The translations under genes and the position numbers were made by a program. Of a stretch of DNA of 64,000 bases, positions 34,401-46,175 are shown in pieces. The notes below the pieces were generated by a model, which worked only from the letters and a program-made list of their open reading frames with translations, did not search any database and had not been told where the DNA came from. The DNA lies in assembly GCA_015680685.1 (NCBI GenBank), contig MNCI01018324.1:11111-75110 (forward strand), in the 5' to 3' direction. This DNA is from Gnetum montanum. Taxonomy: Eukaryota > Streptophyta > Gnetopsida > Gnetales > Gnetaceae. The first letter of the stretch is position 1. Every line of letters begins with the position of its first letter.

Positions 34401-34980
34401 TTAGATTTCAAGGGTAGTTTACATTTCAATAGCACTTCAACCACATGAGGTGGTAGCATTGCCACTGTCCTTACATTTCCCTCCAAGGAAATTTGACCCT
34501 TCACATATCATTTTGCATTCCTTTGCACAAACAACGTTGTCGAGTATGAAGGACTCCTTAGGGGTCTTCTAGCCACTCAAGAATTGAGGATCCAACACTT
34601 AGCAATTTGGGGTGACTCAAAACTAGTTATCAACCAAATCACTGAAGTTTATGCTTGCAAGGCTTCACATTCACAATCTTATTGTGATTTAGCCAAAGTC
34701 TACTAAAGCATTTTTCAACTTTAGACATCCAACATGTGCCCCATAACAAAAATAGTGTAGCAAATGCGCTAGCCATGTTAGCTTTAAATGTGCCATCACA
34801 CATGTTTGCTACCTTACCCGCTTCAATAGTAGAATGCACTGATCCTATTATTCAAGTAGAACACATCACATCTATGAGTACAATGCATACTCAAGAATGG
34901 TATGACAACATTAAAGCATACCTTCAACATGGTGAAACCCCCATACGGCTTGATGTTTTCTCAAAAGGATGCAATATGAA
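34401..34980 (+). pseudogene. pol: Element A second (archaeal-type) RNase H
   Basis: HFNSTSTT, then a stop, then GGSIATVLTFP; CTNNVVEYEGLLRGLLA; IWGDSKLVINQITEVYACKA, aligned with B's second RNase H. The first catalytic Asp of the usual D-E-D set appears as Asn (FNS), while the Glu and the GDS Asp remain. The HVP(R/H)..N..A(D)ALA motif is partly readable at 34735-34780. This second domain places the element in the Tat lineage. Confidence 0.82.
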
Positions 34981-34989
34981 AGCGAGCCC

Positions 34990-36140
34990 ATAAATATATC
35001 CTTGTAGGAGATAACAATTTATGTAAACACTCCTATGATGGAATATTACTAGCTTGCGTTAGTGGGAAACAAGTACAAAAGATTGTTGATGAAGTCCATG
35101 AGGGATTGTGCAGAGGGCACATAGCCTCAAGGGCTATGGCAGCAAAAATTAGATGCTTAGGCTACTACTGGCCTTGCATAGAACGTGATTGCCTTGCCAA
35201 AGTTAGAACATGCGATGTATGTCAACGGCATGGGAACCTTATACATGTGTCACCCATTGAATTACATACCATGCAGATCACATGGCCCTTCCAACATTGG
35301 GAACTAAATATCATAGGACCCATCACACCTAAGTCTTCTGTACGACATAGCTTCATTATTACTGCAACCGAATACTTTACAAAGTGGGTAGAGGCTATTC
35401 CCCTTAGAAAGACCACATCTCAACAAGTTTTCCACTTCATTCTAGATAACATAGTAACATGGTTTCGTCTTCCCATGACTATTGTGACAAACAACGGGCC
35501 ACAATTTAGTAGCACGGAAACCAAAACCTTTTGTGAAAATCTTAGCATCAAACACTCCTTTTCATCACCGTATTATCCCTAGGCAAATGGCCAAGTAGAA
35601 GCAACCAACAAATTTATCATTAACCTATTGAAAAAGATGCTTAGTAGTAGAAAGAGGCAATGGCATGAGCAAATCCTCTATGTGCTTTGGACCTACCACA
35701 TGGCATGCAGAACATCTATAGGTAAGACTCCTTACAGTATTGTTTATGGATATGAAGTAGTATTACCTCTTGAATTACAAGTTCCATCACTTTGAATGGT
35801 CCTCTCAAATGTCATGGAAGAGGCTCAAAATAACGAGTCAAGGATCATTGATCTTGACTCTATAGAGGAGGAGTGCGTCCAAACACTTGGCTGCATCAAA
35901 TTGTACCAAGATAAGCAATGATAGAAGCATCACTGCAATTTATATCAACAACCAATAAAAAAGGGGGACTTGGTCCTCAATGCTATTCATGAGCCTATGA
36001 GAAAATTCTCAACCAACTGGGAAGGCCCTTTCATAGTCATGAAAGCCTATGAGAACGGGGCATTCAAACTGGTTGATATGGATGGAAACGAGTTTGCAAA
36101 TCCTATCAACCACTTGTACCTCAAGCCATACTACATTTGA
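34990..36140 (+). pseudogene. pol: Element A integrase
   Basis: The zinc finger is intact to the eye (HEGLCRGH...CDVCQRHGN). In the catalytic core the first Asp is Asn (WELNIIGPI), the second is Asn (TNNGPQF) and Glu remains (ANGQVEATNK), so it is dead. A TAG at 35580-35582 sits where B has CAG (Gln). The C-terminus LVDMDGNEFANPINHLYLKPYY is the standard gypsy ending, with a stop at about 36140. Integrase would insert the element DNA. Confidence 0.9.
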
Positions 36141-36179
36141 CATAAAGGATTACACCAGATGCAAAGTAAGGTAAGCAAA

Positions 36180-36560
36180 ATGTCCGCTACAACATAAAAA
36201 TAGCACAGAACATCTGCTACAATGTAAAACTAGCATAGATAGTCCGCTATGACTATAAACTGGCATAGCTCATCCACTATGATGTTAAACTGGCAAAACA
36301 CGTCTTGGGGCCATGACATAAAACTAGCACCCACAGCATAGTNACACGTCTTGGGGCCATGACATAAAACTAGCACCCACAGCATAGTCTACTATGACCT
36401 TAACCTGGCCATCCACCATCCACTATGATGATAAACTAGCACAATGGTCTGCTAGGACCTTAAACTAGTAATGCAGTCTACTATGACCTTAAACTAGCAC
36501 ATCAGTCTACTGGGACCTTAAACCAGCACATCTGATGGTCTACCAAGACCTTAAACTGGG
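36180..36560 (+). repeat. Tandem repeat array in A 3' UTR
   Basis: About ten units of the type 'ccactatgatgttaaactgg' or 'tctactatgaccttaaacta', period about 32-38 bases. One unit is doubled around a single N at 36343, probably an assembly join. Same repeat type as B's 3' UTR in the same element orientation. Confidence 0.85.
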
Positions 36561-37972
36561 TTCACAATGAAATGCCTCCTAGCTCACACATGTGACCCTT
36601 CTGAACAAGTGAGCATGCACAGTTTCAAACTTCTTGGACAACATGGGATGGGATGCTATAGTTCCAAAACAAAGTTCACATCATCAAGAAAAAACCCTCT
36701 AGTACACATGCAATGTCATCTCCCCTGGCATCTTGCAAATCTTCCAGAGATGTCGTTTGACATCTTGTTGACCTTCCAAAGCTACCGCTATCATAGCCAA
36801 TCATTGTAGTAGTAGCTCTTGCCATCAGCACCTATTGCTGGAGTTGCATCACTATTGTGGCCCAGCCACAAGGTTGCCATCCTCTAGCCCTCACCATCAT
36901 CTAAGTCCAAAAGGTAATCAGCTATTAGGTTTCTCACCTTGTAGTTGGACTGCATGATGTTTTCCTTGGGAGAGGAATCTTGAGCGCCTGCATCACCATC
37001 ACTCCTAGCTTCTTCGGTGCTAACCTTTTCAGCCTACCGCTATCAGAACCTATGTTGGCCTTCTTTCTTTGGACATTGCACACATTAGACACAACACTTT
37101 CCACTCTTGCAATGTCTAGAGCAAGCAAGACCTTACCCTCACTTCACTAGATGGTTGCTTTTTTCTAGTTTTCTCTCTATTGTGTTTGTAGGATAAAAGC
37201 CAAGATGGCATCATTCAAGGATGCATTTCACCATGAGAGCAAGGCACTACATTGCTCCAAAGCACCTACTTCGATTAGCCTAGCTACTCTTCCTTTCAGC
37301 CAACTTAATCCCTATTCCCTATACCTTCAGTTTTCCATATCCCCTTTACAAGCTTTCTCAATGCACATAAAGCCCTCTCACATGCCCAATCACCAAGTCC
37401 ATGATGGGAATAATGTAACTTGTCCCATGGGAAGCCTCTGTAGGTAGGTCAAAGCCCCACATGGATGTAACACAGCTCATCTCAGGGAGGAAACACCTAT
37501 CCTACGGCGATGACATGGTTGTCTCCAAGTGAACATGGGTGTGCAACAAAAAGTACAAAAGCATAAAAGAGAAAAAAGCTCAAAAAGGGGGGGGGGACAA
37601 GTGCCTAAAACAAATGGCACAATAGCTAGTTCAAAAACATTTTAGCTATGGATCAATCATCTCTAAGCACTTTGATGAGAGGTTGAAATCCAAAAAAGAA
37701 AGACACCCATGTGTGCTGATTCCCTCATAAGCATTCCGACGAGGGATCACACTATGGTAATAGTTATCATGGCATTGCATTCTACATCCTTTCCTCCTTG
37801 AACTTGTTTCCTTAAATCCATCCCTTGTCCCCTATCCTACATCATTCTCAAAGCACTCTCAAATATAGCAAAGTGTCATCCAAGTAGGCACTGGAGAGCA
37901 ATGTTGATGTTTGGTTCTTCATGATGTTTTGTATTCTTTATCAACATCTCTCTCTGGTAGATCCTCCAAACA
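36561..37972 (+). other. Element A 3' UTR, no gene seen
   Basis: Non-coding region between the repeat array and the polypurine tract, with a purine-rich stretch at 37555-37600 (runs of A and ten or so G) like the purine tract in B's 3' UTR. Short ORFs here have no recognisable domain. Confidence 0.6.
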
Positions 37973-37989
37973 TCAACAAAGAGGGCCAT
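37973..37989 (+). other. Polypurine tract of element A
   Basis: CAACAAAGAGGGCCAT directly precedes the LTR start TGAAACACC. The junction is almost identical to that of B on its minus strand. Confidence 0.8.
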
Positions 37990-40332
37990 TGAAACACCAT
38001 AAATTTCAAGACTCTCATGATTTAGCAATCCTAGAATTTGGGCAAGGATCCCTACAAGCATGATGTCACGATGGACCATGCAAACAACGTGGCACCCTAG
38101 AACTCCTAATGCCTGCAAAGTCACTTCTGAGCTTGCTTGCCATCCTCTATAGCACAGTTAATGCAACACCTAGCCATGAGGCCAGTTTGCATGACAGAGG
38201 CACTGGGGGTAAATCAAACAGTCTGGAAAATTTTCTATCTCTTGAGCTAATAGGCTTGCTACACCCTCTAGCTTGGCCATCTTGACACTTGAATTGGCTG
38301 ATGGTTTACCCAAGGACCATGCTAGGAGTAGTCAAAGGTTTTTATGATGGACTAAATAGTTTGACAAGTTTTCTAATCACAAGAACCTGCTACGCTGTAT
38401 AGTGTAGCAAGCCTTAAGAAGACAGATCGAGCACCAAAGATGCAGATTGACAATGACTCAGCCCTCAAGAGTACCTACCTTGCTTCATCCTTAAAGCATG
38501 AGCAACATGATGCAGCAAATTGTGGCAAGTTTTATTAGAAATCATCTTAGTTTGAGTGCTACGTTATGCTATGCTACGCACAATAACAGAACATAGCAAG
38601 GATTTACTATGACGATACTCCCACTCAAATTGCTTTGATGGAGTAACCATATTTTCCTATTCCTCAACCATCAAACATGCTTGTTCTGTTGCCATGCCAG
38701 GACATAACTATTATTCTATAACAAAATGATTGTAAATTAAGTTAGAATTCGAGCTAAACTGGGTGTAGTGTAGCACAGCATAGTAGGGTCAGAACGCACA
38801 AAGGCCCTCTGCCAAGTAGATTTGAGCTAAGGAATTGCCCTTGGCCATACCTTGACCTCCAAGATTGCCTGTCCCACTTCACCCCTGAAGTTCCAAGTAG
38901 AATTTCTTGGCAAAGCATTATAGATCAAATAGGAATTCATGTCACATTGGTTGCTACACTATTCTATGCTACATAGCATAGCAAGGACATAAAACATGAA
39001 AGCATCCCAAGGACCTGTCATAGTAAATCATTGGTGGCATTCATTGTGCATAAATCCTTTGGACCTGTCAACATGGAAGGCAAGGTTGTCAATTGTAGAA
39101 GTCTCTTACCTAGCTAGGCCTTAGACATGTATTTTTAGCTTTTGGGCAAGATTTCTCTCAAGATTGGTGGCTACAATACGCTATGCTATGCAGCGTAGCA
39201 CAATGTAGCATGCAGGTGCTGATATGCTGGGTAGTGTAAATAGTGTAACACACCCACGTGGAAGCACCAGACCATCTCCAGTTAGCTCCAGAATGTGTTG
39301 ACAATGGTCATTTCTTCTTTGGCATCTCTTCAATAGACAAGATTAGCAAGTTTTCTTTGTTTTACACCCCCCTAATTCCCAAAATTGTCCCTACGCTTGA
39401 CCCTCCTCACTAGAGTAGGGAAGACATAGTCCTAGAGCATAGGCTCCACTTTGCATTCATTGTTGGCATTCTTTGTAACAAACACGGTAGTTCACTAGAT
39501 TCTAGCACATGCATCTTGAATGCTTTGGTCACAGCATAATAGGTTTCATATTTAGCATCACACTGTAGTGTAGCATGTTAGCGTAAGACTACAGCATAGC
39601 ATTACATAGTAGCATGGCATAGTCACGTTTGTACTCTATGTTACTTAGGACAAGTGGCATCCAAACTAGTCTCTCTCATGCATCTAGCTCTATAAATACC
39701 CCAGCAAACAACATTCAAGGGGTTGGCTTTTGGCATCGTTGGCTTTTGCAATCACCTTTCTAGCAGTTGGCTTTTGGTTAGCATTTTGGCATTTTGGCTT
39801 TCTGACAATTAGCTTTGGTAAAGAGACTGGCAAGTGGAACGTTAACAAGTAGCAAACCCCAGCAGTAGTACCTCCTAGATCTCTTCTAGCCCATCAAGCA
39901 CTAGCTCATTAGTCCCTATTAGTAGGCCACTAGCAGCACTCCAAGACCTATGACCATATTGTTCCGTTGTAAGCTATGCCTGTCCACACTGTGCATTGGT
40001 TGTACACCTTCTAGCTAAACAAAGATCAAATCCCCTAATCTTGGGGTGATGCACTCTCTCAGTCAAGCCAGTTTCATTTTGTTTTGCTATCACCATATTT
40101 TGCATCATTGCTTATTAGCTTACGTTTATTTCTTAAGTTATACATAACATCTTTAAAACAATTGTTTATGAAAGTTTATCATACACTGATTAAGTTCTGC
40201 TCTGATTGACAAAACCATTCAGGGCACCCCATTTCTATTTTTCTCCAACATGGCCCTCACACGAATCCAGGGTTAGGTTGTATACCCAGTGACCTCTTGG
40301 TGTTCCAGCCACCAACATTTTCAATCACTACA
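37990..40332 (+). repeat. Element A 3' LTR
   Basis: 2343 bp from TGAAACACC to CACTACA. Collinear with 1-2092 over its whole body. It contains six clusters of GCTACGCTA/TAGCGTAGC-type palindrome words (for example 38388-38405, 38560-38585, 39170-39210, 39540-39600), all upstream of TATAAATA at 39691-39698. The two LTRs differ visibly by many substitutions and indels, so the insertion is old. Confidence 0.9.
39691..39698 (+). promoter_or_regulatory. TATA box of element A 3' LTR
   Basis: CTCTATAAATACCCC is a good plant TATA context. It is absent from the 5' LTR because of a deletion of about 70 bases. Confidence 0.7.
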
Positions 40333-40439
40333 CTCATGATTCTAAGGAGAAATCAGGGATTTTTAGGAGGGTAATTTTTAAAAGATTACAAAATAGCCTA
40401 TGCCAAAAAGAGTTAGGATATGTTCTCATACTTGACATG

Positions 40440-42007
40440 TTCAATCTCATGGTAGAATATGAATGATAATCTTCCATGTTTCCTTTCTAATTCTAATCAT
40501 CCAATTGAGTTAGATGATGAGAAAGTTAAGGATGTTGTAATTGATCATGTAGTAGAAGAAGATGTAGGAACACATCCATCTACAAATTGAAGAGGCTAGG
40601 ATGAAAAACATCTTAGATCAACCTCTTGGTCCTCACATCACTCTTAGAGGAAGGAGATGAAATGTGACCTCTAAATCTAATATTCATCTAACAGATGATG
40701 ATGAAGAGCAACTAATACAAGATCTTGGCAAAAGCAATCCTCTATCATATCACATCCACAATATTAGTACTATAGTAACTCAAAGTAGTTTATCTAGATT
40801 TGTTCCTCCTCCCATTAAACTGCTTAGCTTTCCTACAAGCTCTATTTCTCTCTACTAAATTTTTTCTTCTAATAATTTCAAAAATCCTTCATTTTTCAAT
40901 AATCTATTCCACCTTTTGGAATCACATATTCTATCCCTCCTTTTCAGTAATCTACCATACCTTCTTTTCAGTGTATTTTACTCTTTATTCCTACTAGTTC
41001 CTTGTCATTTAGCACACTCTAAGATATCAGCATACCTTCTTTTCACATATACCCATCCAATCTAATTTCATTAGGAATGCTTGCTGCTACAACTTTTGGA
41101 TCCATTTCTTATGTGCATCCTCACTTAACATCATCACCTACTACCATAGCTAAACCTACTATTAACTCTCCTAGAACAAATCCATAGTTGATAGCACTAC
41201 TCAATGAGATGATGCTCTATCTACAAAGCATCAAAGATAAAGCATTTAAGGCATTGAGCATAGAAGAAAGTTCTTCTATTCTCTTGTATTAGGTCTAAAG
41301 AGATTCCATAAGTTTTTTTATTCCTTTGCTAGTTCTACCTAAGGGAGTTTTGTTGCAAAATTTTACAAAGTATAATGGAAAAATAGGGAATCCCATGAAT
41401 CATGTGGTTACATTTAGAAATAAATGTATGCTTCTAGATCTTTACTCTTACATTGTACTAAGACCCTTATCAAATTTTGTTATTGAAAGAGCTTTAGAAT
41501 GGTATAGATCCTTCGCACATTGATCTTTCATCTCTTTGGAGCAACTAGTTGTAGCCTCCATTGAACACTTCAAGTTCAATGTGCCTCAAAGTACAAGTGT
41601 GATGTCTTTTATTATCATTAAGAAAGCTCCAATGAATCCATTGATAAGTTTATTTTTTGATGAATAGTAACATAAACTAAGTTACCATACCATTTGGAGA
41701 AATGTCATCTACAAGACATCTTTGAAGATGTGGGAATTAACTATATTCAAGAGGATGGCTTACCCTAAGCCTCATTCTCTGAATGATGTCTTTCTAACTA
41801 CTAGACACATTAAAGAAGATATGATTCAATGTGGTAACTAGGAATTCTTATGAATCTGTAACAAGACTAATAAGGCCACAAAATAAGAGAAGGAACAACT
41901 AAATTCTCAAGAGGTTTTTTCTTTTTCTAAGGGATAAAACAATGCTCCTTTAGCTACTTCATCTTCTACTCAACAATCCAAACCTAAAAATAGTAAAGAC
42001 TAGTACT
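40440..42007 (+). pseudogene. gag: Element C gag, N-terminal and core part
   Basis: The stretch from 41195 reads LLNEMMLYLQSIKDKAFKAL, then LPKGVLLQNFTKYNGKIGN, NHVVTFRNKCMLLDLYSY and FVIERALEWYRSFAH. This aligns with A's LPPRVPLPKFTKYNEE and B's QTKYNGEGDPNAHLVTF. It continues through FKFNVPQST to KNSKD-stop-YSK, where D is inserted. The segment before 41195 is acidic and Ser/Pro-rich, and its frame is uncertain. Stops occur at about 41288 and 41521 and several later positions. Confidence 0.75.
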
Positions 42008-42012
42008 CCAAG
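42008..42012. repeat. Left target site duplication of element D (CCAAG)
   Basis: CCAAG precedes the LTR start TGATGAG and recurs at 50889-50893 after the right LTR end TTCATCA. Confidence 0.9.
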
Positions 42013-42861
42013 TGATGAGTGGTTAGGTACCCCTACACTCCACCATATGAATATGAGCATGTACACACGATCTAGTTGAACTTCATAGTTATCTAGATAG
42101 TTACACATTGATTGCATTTTGCTATCTTTCCACCTAGACTAGTATTTTCTTTGTCATGTATGGTTTAGTCCAAAGTGATGTGAATAATGGGATCCTAAAC
42201 TAATGCTACTCCTAGAGATGATGGGGAACAATCTTAATTAAGCTAATGGACAATAGAAAATGAAATCTATGCTAACCCTAAGTGCAATGAGCATCCATCC
42301 TTAATCATCCATATGCATCTTAGACCTCATGTACTACTTCTAGGATTACCAAGCACACAGTACTTGAGCACTCCTAGATACACTACTGGGTTATCAAGTA
42401 GTTACACTTAAGTGTTCATGATTAAGTTGTACTCATGCACATTTATCAATAAGAAGTGTAAATGACAATAAAGGAAATATGAACTAAAAAGACAACAATA
42501 AATAATTAACAATTAAATTAAGTAAAAGCTAAGTTAATGTTGCAATGATGGGGTAATCTCGATCTTTATTGCTGATCATGTGCATGTCTAACTAAGTCAC
42601 ACTTAAACAAAGGTTTTATACAATTACAATCATTACACTGCAGGCATGCACTAGGGAAGGAACTGAAATTAACTAAAAATTGACAAAAAGACTCTACTCT
42701 TAGACTTACAAACTACTCCTTTCCTCTGTGCTTGAATGTTGTATTTATAAACCTACATAGGAATCATGATATTGTGTATTCAATATCATTATCCAGACTG
42801 TGATATCACATACCTGACATCGAGGATCCGATATTAGGGCCTAGAAAACCATGATTCATTA
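42013..42861 (-). repeat. Element D left LTR (3' LTR)
   Basis: Collinear with 50025-50888. On the minus strand it has TATAAATA at 42749-42742, preceded by degenerate GATATC/GATATCG words at 42770-42845. Confidence 0.9.
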
Positions 42862-43061
42862 TAGCCCCATGACTAAATAACAACTCGTCCTTGAGTCAGA
42901 AAAAATGAGAACAAGTTCAATTGATTATACAATGGATAGGTATGAGATTATTAACTAACTAGGAATTACTCATGCCGCAGTGTAGGATTAAACAAAACAA
43001 AATTAGGATGTAGACAAAGAATTACAAAAGGCAAAATTTGTTGGAACTCATGTGGTTCCTA

Positions 43062-45584
43062 GTGGTGGTGGCTCCTCCATGGGTCTCTTCCTCTTATCTT
43101 ATGCTCCAGGCTTTGGAAATGGATGTCTCTGAAGGAGCGCCTAGAGCTTTTCTTCTTCAGTCTAGGGATCCTGTGTTGTCCATGCTGATGCTTCAATGTT
43201 TGATGGAGTTGGCACCTCTCATGGGCATGGTAGTTGCAGGAACATCTAATTGGCCTTGACATACAAAGCTGCAAACAATTTTCATTCCTCTTCATAGGCT
43301 CTGGCTTTGTCCTTGCATTCTTGGTAGTCCATGAGCGATCAAGCCAAATCTGCCACAACATCTTTCTATCCTTGGTAGCTAAGCTTGACCACCTCTAATT
43401 TAAAATTTGCTACTTCTAATCTCTGCAATGTCTTCTTGTGTTCAGCAAATTCTATTTCATATTTAGTGTAGGTGGTTGCTACTTGCTTCTCCAATTCTAT
43501 TCTTGGGCATCCTACTATCAACATAGCTAAGTTGGCATATCACAGGTTTACCAACTCCATGTACTCCATGAGATTTTGTATTTGTAGGTCTTGAATTTTT
43601 AGTTCTACTTGGTGGGCAAAGGCATAAGTATCCAATATGGCTCACCAATCAGCGTTCTAAGCACTAAGAGTGTTAATATGGGCTTTGGCCATATGGATTT
43701 CTTTTTCAATCACATGTTTGTACATCTCCACTTGATCTTTGAAATGCTCCTTGAGCTTCTCATGTTGCTTGATCTCATTTTTCCACATGCTTATTTCAAT
43801 TTTCATCCTCTGGTGGATCACATGTACCTCCTCCATTGAGAGGGTTCTATTTTCTCTGTCCAAGTGATTCATATCTTGGTTGACCCTTATTAATTATTCT
43901 TGTAATTGCTATAAATTTTTCTTGAGAACATTCCTTTTTTTTTCTATTGTGGTCAACTGGAGATTTTCAGTTGTGAGGTGTTTATTTTCTTCTTGTTAGG
44001 CCTTGATTGCTTTGGCATGTGCATACGTTTGAGCTTGTGCCTTAGAAGCATCCTAATTAGCCTTCTCTTTTTCCTCCACCTCTTTTTTATTCTCTTCCAA
44101 CAATTTAGTTAGCTACTCTGTCGGAAAGGATTTTAGCTAGTCTACAAGGATGAATCCTGTTGTGTAGCTTGTAGGGCGATGAGCTTTTCTTGGAGTCTTT
44201 TTAACTCCTCCTCTGCCTGTTCAACCCTAACCTCTACCATGACCAGCTTTCCTTTTGTAAAGATGAAATTTGACTATGTTGCTGTGACATGTTGAGGGAT
44301 GTCAAACAAGGATGTCATCACTTGTCCTATCTGTAGCAATCAATCTAGAACATCCTCATGATCTGCAAGAGTCATTGAGGAACCGACCAAGGATTGAGCA
44401 TTGCATACTCCTATAAAATCTACCGGTGGCACAACAAGGATATTGAATGACTCTTTGATGTGGTCTGTGACCACTTCTACTACTCGCACTACATCCTGGT
44501 GTTGCATGACCACTATTGTGGCACCTTCACCAGTTTCTAATTGCACATGAAAAGATGTAGAATTTCTAGAGATTTGTTATGACTAGTGTGATTTTCCTCC
44601 TCCTATTTGGATAGACACCTTGCCCTGTGCATGATCAATTTATACTGTGGATTGTATGACATCATTAATGACCCTGAAGATATTTGCTTCATCATCACTT
44701 TCCCAACTGATCGATTTAGCAATGGCTTTGAGATGGCTTATCGATAGTTGATAGTCCTACNNNNNNNNNNNNNNNNNNNNNNNNNNNNNNNNNNNNNNNN
44801 NNNNNNNNNNNNNNNNNNNNNNNNNNNNNNNNNNNNNNNNNNNNNNNNNNNNNNNNNNNNNNNNNNNNNNNNNNNNNNNNNNNNNNNNNNNNNNNNNNNN
44901 NNNNNNNNNNNNNNNNNNNNNNNNNNNNNNNNNNNNNNNNCTTTTATTGGAAAAATATGATATGTGCCAATTTTGAAGTAGATCCTCTCTTCAAGTGTGA
45001 GCTCTCCATATGCTTTATCCTCCTTATTGTATGCCCTTTTTAACCATATCTTACATGCATTTGCATTAGAGTGAGTGGACAAGTGAGCCACCTTGGGCCC
45101 TGTATTCGAAAGATTCAACACTTCCAAAATGGCCTTCATAGAGAAATCAATAGAAATCCCACCAGTATCAATAGTGGTGCCTTCTTCCTTGTTGTGCCAA
45201 AATTGGTACGTCTCCCCCAAGTACCAATCACCACTTCCAGAGAGAATAGGCCACAGTGGAGACCCTTTAAGCTGGTCTTTGACTATCTTAGGGGAAATTT
45301 CAGTGAAAGGTCCAAAATTGAGTTCCATAATCATAGTTGCTGATGTGAACCTTTCACGAATCACATTCCAGGGACAACGTGAGATGTTACCCCTATTTAG
45401 GTGTCCTATCATCTCCACCTTCTGCATGCCCTAATTGTGTCATAACAGGAGGTTCTTGATGAATGTTGAATGATTGTACCTCCTGCTCTACGTGTTCTTT
45501 GGGAGGCACTTGGCCTCTACCTCTCCTTGGTCATTTAGATGCACCCTGAGAGGGTCCTCCTTACTATCCTCTTTTAGGGGCCAT
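43062..45584 (-). pseudogene. Element D accessory ORF: basic start, globular domain, long coiled coil
   Basis: Starts MAPKRG, then stops, then GGPSQGASK and PRRGRGQVPPKEH: a basic start reminiscent of the antisense gene of B. After a frameshift (45427) comes a domain with FGPFTEISPKIVKDQL, YQFWHNKEEG and FSMKAILEVLNLSNTG. An N gap (44761-44940) interrupts it. Downstream are long heptad-rich coiled-coil segments, for example HEKLKEHFKDQVEMYKHVIE (about 43750) and KLVMVEVRVEQAEEELKRLQ (about 44230). It lies on the same strand as D's gag. The function is unknown. The layout (basic start, domain, coiled coil) matches A's antisense gene, but the sequences do not align convincingly by eye. Confidence 0.6.
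44761..44940. other. Assembly gap (180 N)
   Basis: N run inside the D accessory ORF. Confidence 1.
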
Positions 45585-46082
45585 CCACAATCACACAGGA
45601 CTGACTATCAATAAGCCTATTTACAAAATTAGATTAATACCTTACTCCTTGCCCTTAATAAATTGGGTTCTTACCTAATGTGATTTTAAAGTTATAAATT
45701 TTCATGAAAATCCCGCTAAATGTTTTGATACTAAGCCCAATTTGATTAGGTGACTCAAAAAAAATTTCATGGTCTACGTGAGGAAATAAAATTAATTTGG
45801 CAAATGTTTTTAGCATTTTTAAGGTCATGTACCCTTGATAATATCCTTCGGGAAATTACAAATTTCAAAAAAACTCGTGACTTGAAGTTTACCCTTCCCC
45901 CATGACTAAGTTAAACACTTTCGGTTTAAGCAAGTTTGATCAGAATGAGAATCGAAGCATTAATGAGCAAGTTATTGATGTTTGAATGATAAGTGCGCAA
46001 GCTAGAAAATTTGTGGAAGAAAATTTCAACAACTCCCCTCACATGAACAGTGAAAAATGACATTGACGTGCATGGGGGGTCC

Positions 46083-46175
46083 ATATATATAGTTTTTATA
46101 AACACAATATCGTTCACCTTCTAGTGTGGACCTGATATCGCGTCGAACCTGATACCGAGTACTCGATATCGTGTC
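46083..46175 (-). promoter_or_regulatory. Candidate promoter of D accessory ORF
   Basis: On the minus strand TATAAAAA (46100-46093) and TATATATGG (46090-46082) lie just downstream of four GATATCG/CGATATTG words at 46105-46170. In D's LTRs the same words sit just upstream of TATAAATA (50776-50769). The accessory ORF starts about 500 bases downstream at 45584. Confidence 0.55.

Larger units (their letters stand above)
1..40332 (+). mobile_element. Element A: Tat-lineage Ty3/gypsy LTR retrotransposon, decayed, 5' end outside window
   Basis: A complete but inactive element, about 20 kb without the nested element B. Order on the + strand: 5' LTR, primer site, gag, protease, antisense accessory gene, RT, gypsy RNase H, second RNase H, integrase, repeat-rich 3' UTR, polypurine tract, 3' LTR. 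Two RNase H domains after RT are the hallmark of the Tat lineage. The left LTR aligns with the right LTR at an offset of about 38149, so about 160 bases of the 5' LTR are missing from the window and the left target duplication cannot be checked. Catalytic residues are lost in RT and integrase and every ORF has stops. Confidence 0.9.

Noticed and set aside
36567-37447. ORFs in the A 3' UTR as candidate genes
   Set aside because: No domain, no counterpart in B, and located in a region that should be untranslated.
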